Shown: positions 42,332-51,318 of the stretch, piece after piece
Layout of the letters: each line of letters begins with the position of its first letter
How positions within the stretch are numbered: the stretch's first letter is position 1
Assembly: GCA_963169235.1 (NCBI GenBank)
Contig: CAUJCX010000035.1
Span: forward strand, 248,001-312,000
Reading direction: 5' to 3'
DNA from: Actinomycetota bacterium
GTDB taxonomy: Bacteria; Actinomycetota; Thermoleophilia; Miltoncostaeales; Miltoncostaeaceae
Length of the DNA stretch: 64,000 nucleotides
Translations under genes and position numbers: made by a program
Notes under the pieces: generated by a model
The model's input: only the letters and a program-made list of their open reading frames with translations
Told to the model about the DNA's origin: nothing
Databases searched by the model: none

Positions 42332-42760
42332 ATGCGCCTCGAGAACGTGGGGATCGTGGTGGACGACCTCGACGCGACCGTCGAGTTCTTCGTGGCCCTG
42401 GGTCTGAATGTCGTCGGCCGCACCGAGGTCGGCGGCGACTGGGTCGATCGCGTGGTCGGCCTGGACGGCGTGCGCTGCGACATCTGCGTGCTGCGCACGG
42501 CGGACGGTGACGGTGGCCTTGAGCTGATGCGGTTCCATTCGCCGGCGGCCGTGGGCGGCGATGCGGCGGCACCGCCGAACACGCGCGGCCTGCGCAGGCT
42601 GGCGTTCGCGGTGGACGACCTCGACGCGACCATCGCCGACGCGCAGGCACGCGGTGCGACCCTCCTCGGCGACGTCGTGCAGTACGAGGACGCGTACCGG
42701 CTGGGCTACCTGCGCGGCCCCGAGGGCCTCATCCTGATGCTGGCCGAGCGCCTGGGCTGA
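42332..42760 (+). CDS. VOC-superfamily (glyoxalase/bleomycin-resistance-like) protein
   Basis: 142 residues. One or two vicinal-oxygen-chelate modules: MRLENVGIVVDDLDATVEFF opens the first, and LRRLAFAVDDLDATIADAQ the second; histidine is replaced by V at the first metal position, while E in GLELMRF and the C-terminal EGLILMLAE are kept. Metal binding is therefore not certain. Frame stays open upstream; ATG 42332 or GTG 42323 fits the domain start. Its 3' end overlaps the convergent PH-domain gene by 32 bases. Confidence 0.75.
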   Translation: MRLENVGIVVDDLDATVEFFVALGLNVVGRTEVGGDWVDRVVGLDGVRCDICVLRTADGDGGLELMRFHSPAAVGGDAAAPPNTRGLRRLAFAVDDLDATIADAQARGATLLGDVVQYEDAYRLGYLRGPEGLILMLAERLG

Positions 42761-44177
42761 GGTCGTCCCGGGCCCATGGCATCAGGTCGGCCGCGAGGGC
42801 TTCGGCACGGCGCGAGTCCGCATCGATCACGGGGCGCGCGCCCACCCCGACGCCCAGGTGCACGCGGGCGGTGCGCAGGCCGCGGCGTCTCTGGAACGGC
42901 GACGAGTGCAACGACACGGCGACCACGCCGTCGCGATGCACGACGGTGCGCCGCCGCACGAGGCTTCCCGAACGCATGTGCAGCAGCCCGTTCACCCCGT
43001 GCCCGAGGTTCCGGTGCCGGTCGAGGGCGACCGCGGCCATGATGAGGGCGAGCGCGGCGGCGCCCGTCGCGGCCCACCAGAACCCGGTGACGACGGCCAC
43101 GATACCCGCCGCCGCCGGCAGCGTCACCGCGCGTGCGACCCGGCGCGGCAGGCCCGCGATGGGATGAGGGCGCAGCGGTGGGTACGGCCCCGGTACGACG
43201 GCCTCGGCCAGTGCCACGCCGGCGGCCCGGGTGCCGAGCGGGAGCACCCGCACCGCCCCGCGGACGTCCCCCCGGGGCGCCCAGCTCATGCCGCTCACCG
43301 GGCACTCCACCACCGACGCACCGAGCACCCGCCGCGGCAGGTTGTCGATGATCTCCACGCCCAGCACGCGGGAGCGGTCCACGGTGGTGCGGCGACGCGC
43401 CACGAGGCCGCGCTCGGTGACGACGTGCGCGCGGTTCAGGCGCACGCGGAAGGCGCCGTCGATCAGCAGGCTCGCGAGCGCGCCGAGGGCCAGTGCCACG
43501 ACCACGGCCATGGCCACGCCCGCGGCGACCCCCGTGGCCGACTGCGGGAGCCAGCGTCCCGCCCGGACGGCCAGCTCCCACAGCGTCCGCAGCCCGGCGA
43601 AGTCATTCGCGAAGCCCACCGCGGCGCCGATCGCGGCGGCCGGTACGGCCACGAAGCGCGTCGTCGTGGCGCCGGCCAGCAGCGCCATCGCGGCGCCCAT
43701 CCGGGCGACCGGGGGCTCCGCGTCGGCGTCGGCACGGGAGCCGGGCATCACGGCGCGACGCACTTCCTCGGCGCGAGCCCGGGTGATGCCGTCCAGCGAC
43801 ACCTCCGCCTCGTCCGAGCCCGCCGCCGCCACCTCCAGCCTCAGCTTCACCAGGCCGACGACCCGGTGAAGAAAGGGCTCCTCGATGCTCACCCCCCGCA
43901 CGCGCTCGAGGGGAACCATGCGGTCGCGGCGCACGAACAGCCCCTCGGTCACCTCGACGCGGTCGGCGAACACGATGTAGCGGAAGCGCCACCATCTCAC
44001 CGCTCCCGCGGCGATGCCGGCCACGGCCACCAGGACGGCGGCGAACGCGGCGCCCGACAGGGATGGGCGCAGCACGACGGGCACCACCAGCGCCGGCCAC
44101 AGCTGCGCCAGCGTTCCGGGTACGGAGGCGAGCATCGACAGTGGGTGCAGGCGACCCTCCAGAAGCCGCGCGCTCAC
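42729..44177 (-). CDS. Bacterial PH-domain membrane protein (YdbT-like, long)
   Basis: 482 residues from GTG 44177. Several hydrophobic helices alternate with bacterial PH (bPH2) modules, such as RYIVFADRVEVTEGLFVRRD, VPLERVRGVSI, ERGLVARRRTTVDRSRV and GSLVRRRTVVHRDGVVAV. This matches YdbT of Bacillus, the larger of a pair of PH-domain membrane proteins of unknown function. It overlaps its smaller partner by 4 bases. Confidence 0.82.
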   Translation of the reverse strand: MSARLLEGRLHPLSMLASVPGTLAQLWPALVVPVVLRPSLSGAAFAAVLVAVAGIAAGAVRWWRFRYIVFADRVEVTEGLFVRRDRMVPLERVRGVSIEEPFLHRVVGLVKLRLEVAAAGSDEAEVSLDGITRARAEEVRRAVMPGSRADADAEPPVARMGAAMALLAGATTTRFVAVPAAAIGAAVGFANDFAGLRTLWELAVRAGRWLPQSATGVAAGVAMAVVVALALGALASLLIDGAFRVRLNRAHVVTERGLVARRRTTVDRSRVLGVEIIDNLPRRVLGASVVECPVSGMSWAPRGDVRGAVRVLPLGTRAAGVALAEAVVPGPYPPLRPHPIAGLPRRVARAVTLPAAAGIVAVVTGFWWAATGAAALALIMAAVALDRHRNLGHGVNGLLHMRSGSLVRRRTVVHRDGVVAVSLHSSPFQRRRGLRTARVHLGVGVGARPVIDADSRRAEALAADLMPWARDDLSPGARPASG

Positions 44178-44686
44178 GCGGCATCGTCCGCGCCGGCACG
44201 CGCGGTGATCTCGGCGACCAGGCGTCGCGCCGAATCCACGTCGAGGCCCGGGATCACCGGGCTCGCCCCCGCGGCGGCCGTGTGCACGTGTACCCGCGCG
44301 AGGCCCGCGCTGCGTAGCAGCGGGCCGGTGGACGTGTCGACCGACTGCACCCGGGTGAACGGCACCACCTCCACCGTCTGCCACAGCCAGCCGCGGCGGA
44401 TGACCAGACCTGCGTCCAGGACGGCGTAGCGGAACACGCGGTGCCGCCGTTCGGGCCAGATCCAGGCGAAAAGCGCTCCTCCGGCGAGCCCGGTCAGGTA
44501 CGCGGCCGTGGCCGCCCCCCGGATCCACGCCGGCACATGCTGGCTCGGCACGGCGGCCCACAGCGACGGGACGGCGACCGCCGCCACGGCGACGACACCG
44601 AACGCGTGCCACCGCCACACGCCGACGATGTCGTCGTCGAGCGGCAGCGTGGGTTCGGCCAGGGTGCTGGGTGGCTCGCAGTCCAC
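44174..44686 (-). CDS. Bacterial PH-domain membrane protein (YdbS-like, short)
   Basis: 170 residues from GTG 44686, 6 bases after CATGAT, a -10-like box. Two hydrophobic helices (about 25-65) are followed by one PH module (VLDAGLVIRRGWLW, VPFTRVQSVDTSTGPLLRSAGL). This is the small partner of the YdbS/YdbT pair; in Bacillus YdbS and YdbT contribute to resistance against heterologous antimicrobial peptides. The same role here is inference. Confidence 0.82.
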   Translation of the reverse strand: MDCEPPSTLAEPTLPLDDDIVGVWRWHAFGVVAVAAVAVPSLWAAVPSQHVPAWIRGAATAAYLTGLAGGALFAWIWPERRHRVFRYAVLDAGLVIRRGWLWQTVEVVPFTRVQSVDTSTGPLLRSAGLARVHVHTAAAGASPVIPGLDVDSARRLVAEITARAGADDAA

Positions 44687-44825
44687 GGGTCGATCATGCC
44701 GGGCCCGAGGGCGGCGCGCATTAACGGCACCGCAACCCCATCGGGGACGTGCCGCAACACCGCGGGCGGACGCTCGGGACGGTGGCGCCGATGCCACCGC
44801 GAGCCACACGAGAGGGAGGCACAAC

Positions 44826-45191
44826 ATGCAGGTCACCGAGGCCCCGACCGCCATCATCGGGTACCAGGTGCGTGCCGCAGATGGGACGACCCCGCTGGGT
44901 GAGGTCGACGAGGTGAGCGCCCGCGCGCTCCGCATCCACCGCATTCCCGGCCACGCGCGTCACGTGGGGTACCTGCCCCTCGACGCGGTCGCCCGGGTCG
45001 ACGATGCCACCGACACGGTGGTGCTGACCGGGTCGGTCGACATGGCCCGGATGCTGGACGCGCCGGCGCCCCCCGATGCCGGCGCGTGGCACAAGAGCCC
45101 CGACTGGTGGGCCAGCCTGCTGGGCCACTACGGCCTGTTCGAGGCGGAAGGCCGCGGCAGCGAGCCGTTCCTGCACCCCGACCAGCGCTGA
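44826..45191 (+). CDS. PRC-barrel-like small protein
   Basis: 121 residues; GAGGGAGG lies 6 bases before ATG 44826. Residues about 10-75 look like a PRC-barrel-type beta fold (GYQVRAADGTTPLGEVDEV, HVGYLPLDAVARVDD), followed by an acidic/Trp segment. PRC-barrel proteins occur in ribosome maturation and photosynthesis, but stand-alone soil-bacterial copies are uncharacterised. A hairpin follows its stop. Confidence 0.65.
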   Translation: MQVTEAPTAIIGYQVRAADGTTPLGEVDEVSARALRIHRIPGHARHVGYLPLDAVARVDDATDTVVLTGSVDMARMLDAPAPPDAGAWHKSPDWWASLLGHYGLFEAEGRGSEPFLHPDQR

Positions 45192-45197
45192 CCGCAG

Positions 45198-45242
45198 GCG
45201 GCGGTGGTCGGCGGGGGGCTTTCCCCCACCGCCCACCGCCGC
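45198..45242. terminator. Bidirectional hairpin between convergent genes
   Basis: Outer arms GCGGCGGTGG (45198-45207) and CCACCGCCGC (45233-45242) are perfectly complementary; inside, GGGGG and CCCCC around CTTT extend the stem. It fills the space between the PRC-barrel-like gene and the secreted protein gene stop. Confidence 0.75.
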
Positions 45243-46571
45243 TCAGCGTGCGCCGATGTCCTTATCCGACAGCGCCGTGGCGTAGATGAACGGTTTGCTT
45301 GTGGCGCTGCCGTCGGGCCGAGAGAAGCACGCGAACGCCACCAGGGCCCCGGTGCCGTCGGCACTGAGCGCGGGTGAGCGGCAGTTGCGCAGATGGGCGC
45401 TGGCGCGCACCGCGCCATGTACCACGACCCGTCCCTTGGTGGACACCGCGGCCACGTAGATGCGCCGATCGCTGACCCAGACGCCGGCCACCCGGCCACC
45501 GGGAAGCGCCGCGAACGATCCCTCGTACGACCAGGGCGACCTGCCCGGGACGCGGACGGCCACCGGCGCATTCCATGGGCCGCCGATAGAGCGCTCGACG
45601 CTCACCCACGTGCCCGGCGTGCCGAAGCGCGTCCACATCATGGCGGCGCGACCGTCGGAGAGGCGCACCAGGACCGGGCGACCGGTCAGGCCCTCGAGCC
45701 CGGCGATCGGCTGGCGGGTGGCCTCGTCGCCGGGGCGCCACGACACGGCCTCGGGGGGCGTCCCGTGCGGGCCGACGAACAGCAGCCGGTCGCCGCCGCG
45801 TAACATCGCGATCCAGTCCCCGTCGCCGGTGGGGGCCCAGTGCCACTCCGAGAACGGCCGCCCGGCGGCGGCCACGCTGACCCGCACGCCGGGGCCACCG
45901 TCGATCCACGGCGGTGATCGGTGCATCAACAGCCCCTCCCCTGAGGGGCCGTAGGTGATGGCGGGCGTCGACGTCGGATCCAGCGGGTCCTCGACCGACG
46001 GCGCCCACTGCACCCAACGCGCCGCACCACGCCGCAACACCCACTGGGTGGCACCGACGGTCCGCCAGAACGCACCGCCGGGCAGCGCGATGGGTGGGGT
46101 ATCGGGGTACGTCTCGACCTCCCGGCGGGGTGCATTAAGCGCGGGAATCCGTGCGCGTTCGAACACCCCACGGGGTGTCACGACATCGAAGCGCCTCGGG
46201 GCGAGACTCAGCCTTTCCCAGCCGACGACCGTGCCGCCCGCCGTGCGCGTGGACCGGGGACGAAACCCATCCCGCACGGTCTCGGGCCGCGCCCAGTGAC
46301 CACGGCTGCGGACGACGTTGACGCCATACGATCGCAACGTCGGGAACCCGACCCGGACGTTGATCTTCGCGTCGGCGCTATGAAACGCGACGAGCGCGAA
46401 GCCTGACGGGTACGCCGCCACCACGGGGATGCCCGGCGACCCCGCCTGGCCCAGGGGGACGGGCACCGGCGCGGCGACGGCAACGGGGGCCACCAGGGCC
46501 GCTGCGATCACCCCGAGGGTCAGCGTCGCCCGCCGGACGTCCCGCCGGTGAACAACGTGATGCCCGCGCAA
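45243..46571 (-). CDS. Secreted protein with beta-propeller-like repeats
   Basis: 442 residues. A signal peptide (basic start, hydrophobic core, AVAAP cleavage region near 35) leads to a mature protein rich in Trp, Gly and Arg with repeated beta-strand/turn units (such as GDGDWIAMLRGGDRLLFV and LPGGRVAGVWVSDRRIYVAAV) that resemble propeller blades. No active site or family identified. Probably exported and structural or ligand-binding. Confidence 0.65.
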   Translation of the reverse strand: MRGHHVVHRRDVRRATLTLGVIAAALVAPVAVAAPVPVPLGQAGSPGIPVVAAYPSGFALVAFHSADAKINVRVGFPTLRSYGVNVVRSRGHWARPETVRDGFRPRSTRTAGGTVVGWERLSLAPRRFDVVTPRGVFERARIPALNAPRREVETYPDTPPIALPGGAFWRTVGATQWVLRRGAARWVQWAPSVEDPLDPTSTPAITYGPSGEGLLMHRSPPWIDGGPGVRVSVAAAGRPFSEWHWAPTGDGDWIAMLRGGDRLLFVGPHGTPPEAVSWRPGDEATRQPIAGLEGLTGRPVLVRLSDGRAAMMWTRFGTPGTWVSVERSIGGPWNAPVAVRVPGRSPWSYEGSFAALPGGRVAGVWVSDRRIYVAAVSTKGRVVVHGAVRASAHLRNCRSPALSADGTGALVAFACFSRPDGSATSKPFIYATALSDKDIGAR

Positions 46572-46724
46572 TGTCGCTGCCTTTCGTGTGGAGCCGGACG
46601 TGCCAGGGATCCTCTCGCCCGGCGCGCGATGCTCCTACTGAGCCGTCGGGTAGTTCTCCCCGATCCCACGCCGCCCGAGATGCGCGATGCTCTCGGAGCC
46701 ACCACCCACCCGAAGGAGACGGCC

Positions 46725-47123
46725 ATGGACGTGACCCGCGCCGGCGACGCGCCCACCACCCCCGGACCCGCCGACTGGTTCACCGGCGACGTGCTGATCG
46801 ACGCGGCGGCCGTGCCGGGCGAGGGCAGCCGCGCGGCGGCCGCCATCGTGCACTTCGCCCCCGGCGCCCGCACCGCCTGGCACACGCACCCGCACGGCCA
46901 GACCATCCTGGTCACCGAGGGCATCGGCCGCTGTCAGCGCCGCGGCGGGCCCGTCACCGAGATCCAGACCGGCGACCGCGTCTTCTTCGCTCCCGGGGAG
47001 GACCACTGGCACGGGGCCGCCCCCGACCGGCGCATGGCGCACCTCGCCGTCCATCAGGTGGACGACGCCGGGCAGGCCGTCGTGTGGGGCGCGCACGTGA
47101 GCGACGACGAGTACGGGGCGTGA
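46725..47123 (+). CDS. Cupin-domain protein
   Basis: 132 residues; AAGGAG lies 8 bases before ATG 46725. A single cupin barrel: GARTAWHTHPHGQTILVTEG is motif 1 (H-x-H-x4-E-like metal ligands), and GDRVFFAPGEDHWHGA is motif 2. Small cupins of this type are often transcriptional-output or metabolic enzymes (isomerases, dioxygenases); the substrate is unknown. The enolase-superfamily gene follows after 48 bases. Confidence 0.85.
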   Translation: MDVTRAGDAPTTPGPADWFTGDVLIDAAAVPGEGSRAAAAIVHFAPGARTAWHTHPHGQTILVTEGIGRCQRRGGPVTEIQTGDRVFFAPGEDHWHGAAPDRRMAHLAVHQVDDAGQAVVWGAHVSDDEYGA

Positions 47124-47171
47124 AGGCGCGGGCGCCAGTGGGGACGCCCCCGCGCCGATAGGCTGCGCCGC

Positions 47172-48227
47172 ATGGATACGTACGCCCGCCTTGCCGAGCT
47201 GCCGCTGAGGATCGACGCGCAGAGCTACGCCGCGCACACGCGCGACACCTCCAGCGGCTTCACCCGCACCACGACCGAGATCATCCTCACCGGACAGGGC
47301 CACGAGGGCCGCGGCGAGGACGTCTGGACGGACCCGGACGACCACGCGCACTACGCGGACGGGCTCATCCCCTCGCTGGTCGGCGAATGGACGATCGGGA
47401 CGCTTTCCGAGCGGCTGGACCGCGGCGACTTCTTCCCCGACCCCGCCGATCCCAACGGGCCGCGTTTCCGCCGCTGGGGCCTGGAGTCGGCCGCCCTCGA
47501 CCTGGCGCTGCGCCAGGCCGGCGTGTCGCTGGCCCAGGCGGTCGGCCGCACCTCAGGCCCCATCCGCTTCGTGCAGTCGGTGCGCCTGGGCGATCCCTCC
47601 GACGCCTCCGTGCTGGCGGGGCGCCTGGCGCAGTACCCCGGATCGTCCTTCAAGCTCGACCCCGTCGACGACTGGGACGACGACCTGGTGGAGCGCATCG
47701 CCCAGATGGGGCCGGACGTCGTGGCCGTACTCGACTTCAAGTCGCTCTACCACGGCACCATCGTCGACACGGTGCCCGACCCCGCGCTGTACCGGCGCTG
47801 CCTGCGGGCGTTTCCGCGGGCGCTGATCGAAGACCCGGAGCTGGCCGGCGCCACCGGCGCGGAGGTGCTGCCGGTGATCGACCGGGTCACGTGGGACGCC
47901 CCGCTGCACTCCGTCGACGACCTGCTGGCGCTCGCCCACGCCCCCCGCGTGGTGAACGTGAAGCCCTGCCGCTTCGGGTCGCTGCGCGCGCTCACCGCGT
48001 TCTACGACCACTGCGACGCCCACGGTATCGCCATGTACGGCGGCGGGTTCTTCGAGCTGTCGGTGGGACGCGGCCAGATCCAGTACCTCGCGTCGCTGTT
48101 CCACCCCGACGGGCCCAACGACGTCGCGCCCGGCGGCTACAACGACCCGATCCCCCCGGACGGGCTGCCGCGCACCCCCCTCTCCCCTCCCGACCCCATG
48201 GAGCCGGGCTTCCAGTACACGGCCTGA
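47172..48227 (+). CDS. Enolase-superfamily enzyme (mandelate-racemase/muconate-lactonizing type)
   Basis: 351 residues. The ATG is 7 bases after TAGGCT (47159-47164). The barrel half has acidic metal ligands in the usual order: D in VVAVLDFKS, E in LIEDPEL, and the D of VIDRVTWD; the C-terminal KPCRFGSLRALTAFYDHC carries the lysine region of the active site. The N-terminal capping domain is present. Enzymes of this family abstract a proton next to a carboxylate; the substrate here cannot be assigned. Confidence 0.8.
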   Translation: MDTYARLAELPLRIDAQSYAAHTRDTSSGFTRTTTEIILTGQGHEGRGEDVWTDPDDHAHYADGLIPSLVGEWTIGTLSERLDRGDFFPDPADPNGPRFRRWGLESAALDLALRQAGVSLAQAVGRTSGPIRFVQSVRLGDPSDASVLAGRLAQYPGSSFKLDPVDDWDDDLVERIAQMGPDVVAVLDFKSLYHGTIVDTVPDPALYRRCLRAFPRALIEDPELAGATGAEVLPVIDRVTWDAPLHSVDDLLALAHAPRVVNVKPCRFGSLRALTAFYDHCDAHGIAMYGGGFFELSVGRGQIQYLASLFHPDGPNDVAPGGYNDPIPPDGLPRTPLSPPDPMEPGFQYTA

Positions 48228-48240
48228 CCGTCGCACCCAG

Positions 48241-48262
48241 GGTGTCAGCAGAGGCTGACACC
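48241..48262. promoter_or_regulatory. Perfect inverted repeat upstream of cysM
   Basis: GGTGTCAG (48241-48248), six bases, CTGACACC (48255-48262). It is 14 bases after the enolase-superfamily stop and 42 bases before cysM. Could be a terminator of the first gene or an operator of the second. Another palindrome built from TGACAC/GTGTCA lies at 49601. Confidence 0.5.
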
Positions 48263-48303
48263 ACTGCGGGACCTCGGCGGGGCGGCCCTGCCACACTGGA
48301 CCG

Positions 48304-49209
48304 GTGACCGGGTACCGCCGCCTCGAGGACGTGATCGGCGCCACGCCGCTGGTGCAGCTGACCCGCATCGCGGGAGCCGACGCCGCGCGGCGCGGCAACG
48401 TCGTGCTGGCCAAGCTCGAGGGCAACAACCCGGCGGGGTCGGTGAAGGACCGGGCGGCGATCAGCATGATCCGCGGGGCCGAGGAACGCGGCGACGTGCG
48501 TCCCGGCGACACGCTGATCGAGGCGACGTCCGGCAACACCGGCATCGCGCTGGCGATGGCGGCCGCGATCCGCGGCTACCGCATGGTGCTGATCATGCCC
48601 GACGACCTGTCGGTGGAGCGCGCGCAGTCGATGCGGGCGTACGGCGCCGAGCTCGTCCTCACCCCGAGCGCCGGCGGCATGGAGCACGCCCGCGACGTGG
48701 CCCAGCAGATGCAGCGCGACGGCGAGGGCTTCCTGGTCGACCAGTTCTCCAACGAGGACAACCCGCGCGTGCACCAGCGCACGACCGGCCCCGAGATCTG
48801 GGCCGACACGCACGGCGAGGTCACGCACTTCGTCAGCGCCATGGGCACCACGGGCACCATCACGGGTGTCTCGCGCTATCTGAAGGGCGAGAACCCGTCC
48901 GTGCGCATCGTGGGGGCGCAACCCGCGGAGGGGTCGAGGATCCCGGGCATCCGCACGTGGCCCGAGGCGTACCTGCCCTCGATCTTCGACGCCGGCGCGG
49001 TGGACGAGATCATGGAGGTCTCGCAGGCGGACGCCGAGGAGACCGCGCGCCGCATGGCCGCCGAGGAGGGCCTGTTCGCCGGCATCTCGTCCGGTGGCGC
49101 GTGCTGGGCCGCCCTACGCGTGGCCGAACGGGTCGAGGGCGCCACCATCGTGTTCATCGTGTGCGATCGCGGCGACCGCTACCTCTCCACCGGGGTGTTC
49201 CCCGCCTGA
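48304..49209 (+). CDS. cysM: Cysteine synthase B (O-acetylserine sulfhydrylase B)
   Basis: 301 residues from GTG 48304, 6 bases after CACACT. The sequence closely follows CysM, including LEGNNPAGSVKDRAA with the PLP lysine K48, EATSGNTGIALAMA, DQFSNEDNPRVH, and the C-terminal CDRGDRYLSTGVF. CysM makes cysteine from O-acetylserine and sulfide or thiosulfate, or, in mycobacteria, from CysO thiocarboxylate. A partner cysO is not adjacent, so the sulfur source is open. Confidence 0.95.
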   Translation: MTGYRRLEDVIGATPLVQLTRIAGADAARRGNVVLAKLEGNNPAGSVKDRAAISMIRGAEERGDVRPGDTLIEATSGNTGIALAMAAAIRGYRMVLIMPDDLSVERAQSMRAYGAELVLTPSAGGMEHARDVAQQMQRDGEGFLVDQFSNEDNPRVHQRTTGPEIWADTHGEVTHFVSAMGTTGTITGVSRYLKGENPSVRIVGAQPAEGSRIPGIRTWPEAYLPSIFDAGAVDEIMEVSQADAEETARRMAAEEGLFAGISSGGACWAALRVAERVEGATIVFIVCDRGDRYLSTGVFPA

Positions 49210-49245
49210 GCGCTGCCGAGCAGGGCCGCCGCGCGCGCCCGGCGC

Positions 49246-49476
49246 TCAGCCGCGCCAGTAGTCGTTGGCGGCCGCCACCGTCTGGAAGTTGATCGCCACC
49301 ACCTGCGACGCGGCGGTCAGCGCGTCGGCCGAGTTCGCGTACTCGGGCCGCAGCGCGTGCAGCACCTCGGTGTCGGGCTGCGTGTACTTGACGCCGCGCC
49401 GACTCAGCGTGATGGCGAGCTCGAAGCCCTCCTGGGGCGTCGCGGTCTTCAGGGTGGTGAGCCATTCGTCGGCCAT
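49246..49476 (-). CDS. Small hypothetical protein
   Basis: 76 residues, starting at ATG 49476 with GGAGAC before it. Contains two helical halves with aromatic residues (NDYWRG at the C-terminus). No family recognised. The codon use is typical of the genome, which supports a real gene. Convergent with cysM. Confidence 0.6.
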   Translation of the reverse strand: MADEWLTTLKTATPQEGFELAITLSRRGVKYTQPDTEVLHALRPEYANSADALTAASQVVAINFQTVAAANDYWRG

Positions 49477-49600
49477 GGTCGTCTCCGATCGTGGAAGGTG
49501 CGGACGCCTTTATTCTGCCCTGATCTCGAGCATCCGGGGGGCCATCACCCGCCTTTTCGCGCGTTGCGTCGCGAATGTGCCGTCTTTCGGCACAGGGCTG

Positions 49601-49616
49601 TGACACCCCTGTGTCA
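49601..49616. promoter_or_regulatory. TGACAC palindrome before the gene at 49707
   Basis: TGACAC (49601-49606) – CCCT – GTGTCA (49611-49616), a perfect 6-bp inverted repeat with a 4-base spacer in the 230-base gap between divergent genes. A -10-like TAGATT lies near 49650. Likely operator. Confidence 0.45.
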
Positions 49617-49706
49617 GTTGGGTGCAGCGCGCCGTCCGAGGGCCGTCGTAGATTCGTCAGCAAGGGAGCGCGACGGACTCCCTCCACCGGATCACTGCCT
49701 GAGCCC

Positions 49707-50141
49707 ATGCCCCAGCGTCTGACAGTCGTCACCATCGCCCCGTCCCGGCCGACCGTGCTGCACGCGGCGGTGGCCCGGCTGGACGGTCCGTCCAGCGAGG
49801 TGATGTGGGACGGGCACGGCCTCATCTACCGCGCGTGGCACGGCGACCGCCCGGCTCCACCGCGCGAGATCCCCCTGTTCCCCGCCCCCGGCGCCTGGCA
49901 CCGGTTCTGGGCCGCCGTCGACGGGCTGGGCGTGTGGGACTGGGACGGCCGCTACGACGCGCAGGGCGACGTCGACGGCGCGGGCCCGGGCTGGGTCCTA
50001 CGCCTCGCGCGCGGGCACCGCAGCATCGACGTGTCCGGGTTCGCCGCCTTCCCCGACGGCACCCCCGGGCGCCCCGGACCGGGTTTCCGCCGCCTGTGCC
50101 GCGAGCTGTCGGCGCTGGTGGGAGGCCGCGCCATCGGCTGA
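49707..50141 (+). CDS. Hypothetical protein
   Basis: 144 residues from ATG 49707; an earlier in-frame ATG at 49575 is less likely because the first 44 residues look non-coding. A Trp-rich region (WHRFWAAVDGLGVWDWDGRYDA) suggests a compact alpha/beta domain. No family recognised. Preceded by an inverted repeat and a TAGATT -10-like box. Confidence 0.6.
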   Translation: MPQRLTVVTIAPSRPTVLHAAVARLDGPSSEVMWDGHGLIYRAWHGDRPAPPREIPLFPAPGAWHRFWAAVDGLGVWDWDGRYDAQGDVDGAGPGWVLRLARGHRSIDVSGFAAFPDGTPGRPGPGFRRLCRELSALVGGRAIG

Positions 50142-50270
50142 GCCGGTCACGAACGCGATGGCGTTCGCGTTTTCGGGGCGCGGAATCGCCGGAATGCGCG
50201 GGTGGGATCTGTTTGGTACCGTCAGAGCTCGCCCCGAATGCACCCGACACTGGGAGTGCGCGAACACCAT

Positions 50271-51308
50271 ATGGACGAGCCGACGTCACATGCCGTCGGC
50301 GGCGCGCGACGCCCTCGGCTCGCCGTCGCCGGCCTCCTTGTCGCTGCCACCGCCTTCGGCGTGTGGAGCGGGGTGGCCCGGGGCCAGACGCAGCAGATCG
50401 ACGGCCAGCGGGCGCAGATCCGTCAGCTGGAGGCGGGGCTGATGCAGGTAGACGCCCAGTCCCAGCAGGCGTCCGAGGCGTACACCGAGGCCGATGCGCG
50501 CGTCACCGAGCTGCGGGGACGCATCGCCAAGAACGCGGTCGACCGCGTGGCGGCCCGCAAGCACATGACGAAGTCCCAGGACGTGCTGGCCAAGCGCCTG
50601 GTGGCGCTGTACGCCCAGGACAACCCCAGTGTCATCGAGATGATGCTGTCGTCGGGAAGCCTCGCCGACGCCGTCGACAACGCCGACCTGATGCGGCGCA
50701 TCGAGCGCCAGGACCAGGCGGTGCTGCGCGACGCCATCCGCGACCGCGAGCGCCTGGTGAAGCTGCGCGCGCAGCTGGTGGCCGACCAGGCCGAGGCGGC
50801 GAAGACGCGGCGCGAGATGCAGGCGCGGGTGCGTCACCTCCAGAGCCTCGCCGCGCAGCGCCAGAGCCTGCTGGCCGACGCCCGCGCGACGCTCGTCTCG
50901 CTGGAGCAGGCCGAGCGCGACCGCCAGGCCCGTGCGGCCGCGGCCGCGCAGGTGGCCGCCGTCACCCGGGCGCAGCGCCAGGCCACGGCCCAGGCCGACG
51001 GCACCGAATCGCCGGTCTCGTCGCCTGCGCCCACGGCGTCGCCCGACACGACGCCCGTGTCCAGCCCCTCCCCCTCGGCGTCGCCCCACCTCGAGCGCAT
51101 CGCTCAGTGCGAGTCGGGCGGCAACCCCGGGGCGATCTCACCCGGTGGCCAGTACCGGGGCAAGTACCAGTTCGACCCCGCCACCTGGCGGGCCGTGGGC
51201 GGCAGCGGCGACCCCGCCGCGGCACCCGAGGCCGAGCAGGACCGGCGCGCGGCGATCCTCTACTCCCGCACGGGGCCGTCGTCATGGCCCGTGTGCGGCG
51301 CCAGGTAG
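50271..51308 (+). CDS. Exported coiled-coil protein with C-terminal Rpf (resuscitation-promoting factor) domain
   Basis: 345 residues. A signal or anchor segment (about 15-38) precedes a PcsB/EnvC-like coiled coil (about 40-265), a Ser/Pro/Thr linker, and a C-terminal Rpf-type lysozyme-like domain starting IAQCESGGNPGA (catalytic Glu) with YRGKYQFDPATW and ending in PVCG, with two conserved cysteines. Rpf enzymes cut peptidoglycan to wake dormant cells and remodel the wall. ATG 50271 is the likeliest start although no clear Shine-Dalgarno is seen. Second coiled-coil plus wall-hydrolase protein in the window after 13106. Confidence 0.82.
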   Translation: MDEPTSHAVGGARRPRLAVAGLLVAATAFGVWSGVARGQTQQIDGQRAQIRQLEAGLMQVDAQSQQASEAYTEADARVTELRGRIAKNAVDRVAARKHMTKSQDVLAKRLVALYAQDNPSVIEMMLSSGSLADAVDNADLMRRIERQDQAVLRDAIRDRERLVKLRAQLVADQAEAAKTRREMQARVRHLQSLAAQRQSLLADARATLVSLEQAERDRQARAAAAAQVAAVTRAQRQATAQADGTESPVSSPAPTASPDTTPVSSPSPSASPHLERIAQCESGGNPGAISPGGQYRGKYQFDPATWRAVGGSGDPAAAPEAEQDRRAAILYSRTGPSSWPVCGAR

Positions 51309-51318
51309 CGGAAATCCC

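Noticed and set aside
47151-47164. GCCGATAG before the enolase-superfamily gene
   Set aside because: No TAA box at the right spacing; the TAGGCT inside it is a better housekeeping -10 at 7 bases from the ATG.
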